Shown here one piece after another: positions 61,479-64,000 of a stretch of DNA of 64,000 nt (positions are counted from its first letter, which is position 1; the number at the start of each line of letters is the position of its first letter). The notes below the pieces were generated by a model. That model did no database searches, was not told where the DNA came from, and saw only the letters and a program-made list of their open reading frames with translations. Source of the stretch: Streptomyces sp. NBC_00377 (GTDB lineage: Bacteria > Actinomycetota > Actinomycetes > Streptomycetales > Streptomycetaceae); NCBI RefSeq assembly GCF_036075115.1, contig NZ_CP107958.1:8308001-8372000 (forward strand), given 5' to 3'. The position numbers and the translations under genes are program-made.

Positions 61479-62489
61479 ATGACCGACACCGCGGCGGCCG
61501 AGATTCTCGCCGACGTCCACCGGGGCGTCGGCCGCATCCTGCTGAACCGGCCCAAGGCGCTCAACGCCCTGACGACGGACATGGTCGTCGCCATCGACCG
61601 TGTGCTCGCCGGGTGGGAGCACGCATCGCTGTCCGCTGTCGTGCTCGCCAGTACCAGCGCGAAGGCGTTCTGTGCCGGTGGAGACATCCGTACGGTCCGC
61701 GAGCACAGCCTCGCCGGGGACGCCGAGGCCAGTGAGCGGTTCTTCGCCTCCGAGTACCGGCTCAACGCCCGGATCGCCGAGTACCCCGTGCCGGTCGTGT
61801 CGCTCATCGACGGCCTGTGCATGGGCGGCGGTCTCGGTCTGTCCGTGCACGGCGGCTTCCGCGTCGTCACGGAGCGCGCGGTGCTGGCGATGCCCGAGAC
61901 CGGGATCGGGTTCTTCCCGGACGTCGGGGCCAGCTACTTCCTGCCGAGGCTGCCCGGCGCGATCGGCATGTACCTGGGACTGACCGGGCACCGGCTCGAC
62001 GCGGCCGACGCGCTGTACACGGGACTGGCCACGCACTTCGTCCCCGCGGACGGGCTCGACGCGGTCGGGGAGGCCCTGGCCGACAGCCCCCGCGACCCGG
62101 TGGACGTGGTGCTGAACCGCCTTGCCGGCCGTTCCCCGGTGGCGGGCAGCGGGCTGGCGGACGTACGCGGGGACATGGACTGGGCGTTCGGCGCGCCGGC
62201 CCTCGGTGAGATCGACAAACGCCTGCGCCACCTCGACACCCCCTGGGCGGCAGCCGCGCTTGCCGCCTTGGAGTCCGCTTCGCCGCACAGCTTGGAGATC
62301 ACTCACGCCTTGCTGGCCCGGGGCAGGCAGCACACGTTGCGCGAGTGCCTCGGCCACGAACTGGCCCTCACGCGCACGACCGTCCGCTCGCCGGACTTCC
62401 TGGAGGGTGTCCGTGCGGCCCTGGTCGACAAGGACCGCACTCCCCGCTGGCGACGTGCGTCGCTCGGCGGACGGACGCTGCTCTCCTGA
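61479..62489 (+). CDS. Enoyl-CoA hydratase/isomerase-family protein, 3-hydroxyisobutyryl-CoA hydrolase type
   Basis: The 336-residue protein has the crotonase fold: ILLNRPKALNALTTDM, FCAGGDIRTVREHSLAGDAE (oxyanion loop), LCMGGGLGLSVHGGFRVVTE and AMPETGIGFFPDVGASYFLP with the catalytic Glu. The long C-terminal domain and EIDKRLRHLD-type helix are typical of 3-hydroxyisobutyryl-CoA hydrolases of valine catabolism rather than of short enoyl-CoA hydratases. ATG 61479 follows GAGGTGACG. A 15-codon frame from 61434 overlaps its start and may be a leader. Part of this gene is duplicated at 62705-62794. Confidence 0.9.
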   Translation: MTDTAAAEILADVHRGVGRILLNRPKALNALTTDMVVAIDRVLAGWEHASLSAVVLASTSAKAFCAGGDIRTVREHSLAGDAEASERFFASEYRLNARIAEYPVPVVSLIDGLCMGGGLGLSVHGGFRVVTERAVLAMPETGIGFFPDVGASYFLPRLPGAIGMYLGLTGHRLDAADALYTGLATHFVPADGLDAVGEALADSPRDPVDVVLNRLAGRSPVAGSGLADVRGDMDWAFGAPALGEIDKRLRHLDTPWAAAALAALESASPHSLEITHALLARGRQHTLRECLGHELALTRTTVRSPDFLEGVRAALVDKDRTPRWRRASLGGRTLLS

Positions 62490-62541
62490 GCATGTCTTCC
62501 CCCGCCTGCGTGCCTGAACATGTCTTCCCCCCGCGTGCGTG
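62488..62541. repeat. About 25-bp direct repeat at the end of the hydrolase gene
   Basis: GAGCATGTCTTCCCCCGCCT and GAACATGTCTTCCCCCCGCG begin two adjacent copies (62488-62512 and 62516-62541) with a 28-base period. The first copy includes the end of the stop codon. Confidence 0.6.
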
Positions 62542-62704
62542 GCGGTCCGTCCGGCGTGATCACACTCCTGACACGTTGCGGGTGCGAGGGCTTGACCACG
62601 GCTCGGGGGCGTCGTGGAGATGTGCGGCGCGTCGTGTCGCAGGCTGCCGTCCTCGATCCTGCTCACCGTCAAATGCCGGCGTTTTGGACCGTGCCGACGT
62701 CAGG

Positions 62705-62794
62705 AACTCGGCCGGGGGAGACATCCGTCCGATCCGCGGGTACGGCCTCGCCGGGGATGCCGAGGCCGGTGGGGCTTCTCTCGCGAGACTGTGA
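62705..62794 (+). pseudogene. Fragment copied from the enoyl-CoA hydratase-like gene
   Basis: The translation AGGDIRPIRGYGLAGDAEAG matches AGGDIRTVREHSLAGDAEAS of the intact protein (around residue 65). Similarity ends on both sides after about 30 codons. The remaining sequence of 62542-62907 shows no recognised gene. Confidence 0.8.
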
Positions 62795-62907
62795 CCGGAG
62801 CACTCGTCGGGTGATGTCGGCGGCGCGCCGAAGCCGACCGTGCGCTGAGCCACGGCACTCGGCTGCTGTCTCACCGCAGTCCGGCCCGCGACCGCGAGGT
62901 CGATGGC

Positions 62908-63375
62908 TCACGACCTGAGGCGGGCGCCCGTTCCCAGCCGGGCGGTGACTTCACGCGGCGTGAGGGTGGAGTGCTCGGCGGAGCATTCGACGACGACGCG
63001 GACCGCGGCGTCGCACTCGGTGTGGCGGACGTCCAGTACAGGACCCTCGGAACCGAGGGTGTATGCCTCGCCCCATTGGCTCAGCGCCATCAGCACGGGC
63101 CACAGGTCCCAGCCCTTGCGGGTCAGGCGGTATTCGTTGCGCGAGCGGCTGCCGGGCTCCCGGTAGGGGACGGTCTTGAGGATGCCGGCCGAGGTCAGCT
63201 TGCGGAGACGGTCGCTGAGGACGGCCTCCGACAGGCCGATGTGGCGGTGGAAGTCGTCGAAGCGGCGGACTCCGTTGACGGCGTCACGCAGGATCAGCAG
63301 TGTCCATTTCTCCCCGATCACGTCGAGCGTGCGCTTGACGGGGCAGTTCTCCGTGCTCGCCTCAAGCCACTCCAT
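62908..63375 (-). CDS. HxlR-family (MarR-like) transcriptional regulator
   Basis: The 155-residue protein has the HxlR pattern: an N-terminal Cys (TENCPVKRTLDVIGEKWTLL), ILRDAVNGVRRFDDFHRHIG, LSEAVLSDRLRKLTSAGILK and the wing RNEYRLTRKGWDLWPVLMAL. The Cys near residue 11 is where several family members sense quinones, aldehydes or thiol oxidation. ATG 63375 is chosen for matching family starts; the frame remains open to 63438, and that earlier ATG cannot be excluded. It diverges from the PaaI-type thioesterase gene and probably regulates it. Confidence 0.9.
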   Translation of the reverse strand: MEWLEASTENCPVKRTLDVIGEKWTLLILRDAVNGVRRFDDFHRHIGLSEAVLSDRLRKLTSAGILKTVPYREPGSRSRNEYRLTRKGWDLWPVLMALSQWGEAYTLGSEGPVLDVRHTECDAAVRVVVECSAEHSTLTPREVTARLGTGARLRS

Positions 63376-63480
63376 TCCGCCATCGTAAGGGACCTGCCTT
63401 CGCCATTGACAGTCAGGTGACCAAAAGTCTAGCTTCATTTGAAAAAGTCAGCTGGCAGTCAGAGAGAAGGGCGCTGGACG

Positions 63481-63981
63481 GTGGGGCGAACGCGTACGTA
63501 TCAATGGGGTGATCCCGCGATCTCGGCGGAGGCCGCCGCGGGCATGGCCGGCCTCGACTTCCTGCGCGAGATGCAGGCGGGGCGGTTGCCGAGGGCGCCG
63601 ATCGGCGACACCGTCGACTTCACCCTGGACGAGGTGGAGCCTGGCAGGGCGGTCTTCTCCCTGACACCGGGCGAGGAGCACTACAACCCGATCGGCAGCG
63701 TCCACGGCGGCATCTTCGCCACCCTGCTCGACTCGGCGGCGGGCTGCGCCGTCCAGTCCACCCTTCCGCAGGGGACGGCGTACACCTCGCTCGATCTGAC
63801 CGTGAAGTTCCTGCGACCGATCACCGTGGACACGGGCCCGGTGCGCGCCATCGGCACGGTCGTCAACAGGGGGCGCCAAACGGCCCTTGCCCAGGCGCAG
63901 TTGCTCGACGAGAAGGACCGACTGCTCGCCCACGCCACCAGCAGCTGCATGCTCTTCCCGGTGCCCGACCGTCGGGTGTGA
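63481..63981 (+). CDS. PaaI-family hotdog thioesterase
   Basis: The 166-residue protein has the PaaI/YdiI hotdog core: EHYNPIGSVHGGIFATLLDS (HGG loop and catalytic Asp), AAGCAVQSTLPQGTAYTSLD and LTVKFLRPITVDTGPVRAIG. It hydrolyses acyl- or aryl-acyl-CoA to free acid in the cytoplasm. GTG 63481 is preceded by GAGAAGGGC at suitable distance; the frame is open to 63439 upstream. It ends 19 bases before the right edge of the window. It diverges from the HxlR regulator gene. Confidence 0.9.
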   Translation: MGRTRTYQWGDPAISAEAAAGMAGLDFLREMQAGRLPRAPIGDTVDFTLDEVEPGRAVFSLTPGEEHYNPIGSVHGGIFATLLDSAAGCAVQSTLPQGTAYTSLDLTVKFLRPITVDTGPVRAIGTVVNRGRQTALAQAQLLDEKDRLLAHATSSCMLFPVPDRRV

Positions 63982-64000
63982 CTCCGCAGGCAGGGCCCTC

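Noticed and set aside
61434..61481. 15-codon frame overlapping the crotonase start as a leader peptide gene
   Set aside because: It has a weak ribosome site but no features of an attenuator; it may simply be the end of a lost upstream gene.

Overview
The window is a piece of high-GC actinobacterial chromosome, most likely Streptomyces. GC is very high throughout, coding strands are strongly biased to G/C in third codon positions, GTG starts are common, and the gene families are typical of the genus (PAS/GAF/SpoIIE phosphatases, DUF6479, DUF326 copper proteins, XFP phosphoketolase, many TetR and SDR genes, a GH75 chitosanase). I saw no tRNA, rRNA, CRISPR array or intact mobile element.

Region 1 (1-27 kb) looks like settled chromosome with mostly intact genes. 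In order it holds an edge-truncated membrane protein; a PAS/GAF/SpoIIE phosphatase; two small Streptomyces-type proteins; a FadH-type 2,4-dienoyl-CoA reductase with a PadR regulator and a perfect 14-bp palindrome upstream; a secreted wall- or membrane-anchored protein; a three-domain FN3 lipoprotein; a 9-bp minisatellite; a secreted GH75 chitosanase; the dihydroxyacetone kinase operon dhaKLM; a hemerythrin; a 15/30-bp repeat; unknown and DUF2071 proteins; an RpiB-like isomerase; a phosphoketolase; an ATP-grasp protein; a second PAS/SpoIIE phosphatase; a short UvrA paralogue; a DUF6479 protein; a four-helix-bundle copper protein; and an acyl-CoA dehydrogenase behind a perfect KstR-type operator.

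Region 2 (27-64 kb) is different. It is an accessory, redox-rich stretch: short-chain dehydrogenases, zinc or quinone oxidoreductases, alpha/beta hydrolases and two MFS exporters, each close to its own TetR, IclR, HxlR or MmyB-type regulator. The gaps between them are filled with gene remnants: pieces of acyl-CoA synthetases, SDRs, an MFS pump, an epoxide hydrolase, an iron-dependent alcohol dehydrogenase, an AraC regulator, an IS630 transposase and a PAS phosphatase. Several remnants are partial copies of genes that are intact elsewhere in the window, and two are chimeras of two neighbouring families (XdhC joined to alcohol dehydrogenase; SDR joined to MFS).

The centre of region 2 is a molybdenum hydroxylase module. 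It has xdhC for cofactor insertion, a Tat-exported [2Fe-2S] subunit, an FAD/[4Fe-4S] subunit and a molybdopterin subunit (PaoABC-like), followed by a Tat-type flavodoxin and a membrane ferric-reductase-like protein. The most interesting signal is a roughly 60-bp promoter-like element found three times, always pointing at the next gene: before the MFS exporter beside the MmyB-type regulator, before the molybdenum hydroxylase operon, and before a Tat-exported alpha/beta hydrolase. Each copy has a 21-bp inverted repeat of G and C runs, an abutting TATAAA-like box, and a GGTTTC box exactly 34 bases from the start of that box. I read this as one regulon for handling reactive or aromatic aldehydes and related compounds, possibly under the MmyB-type regulator. 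The element is seen directly; the regulon and the regulator are inference.
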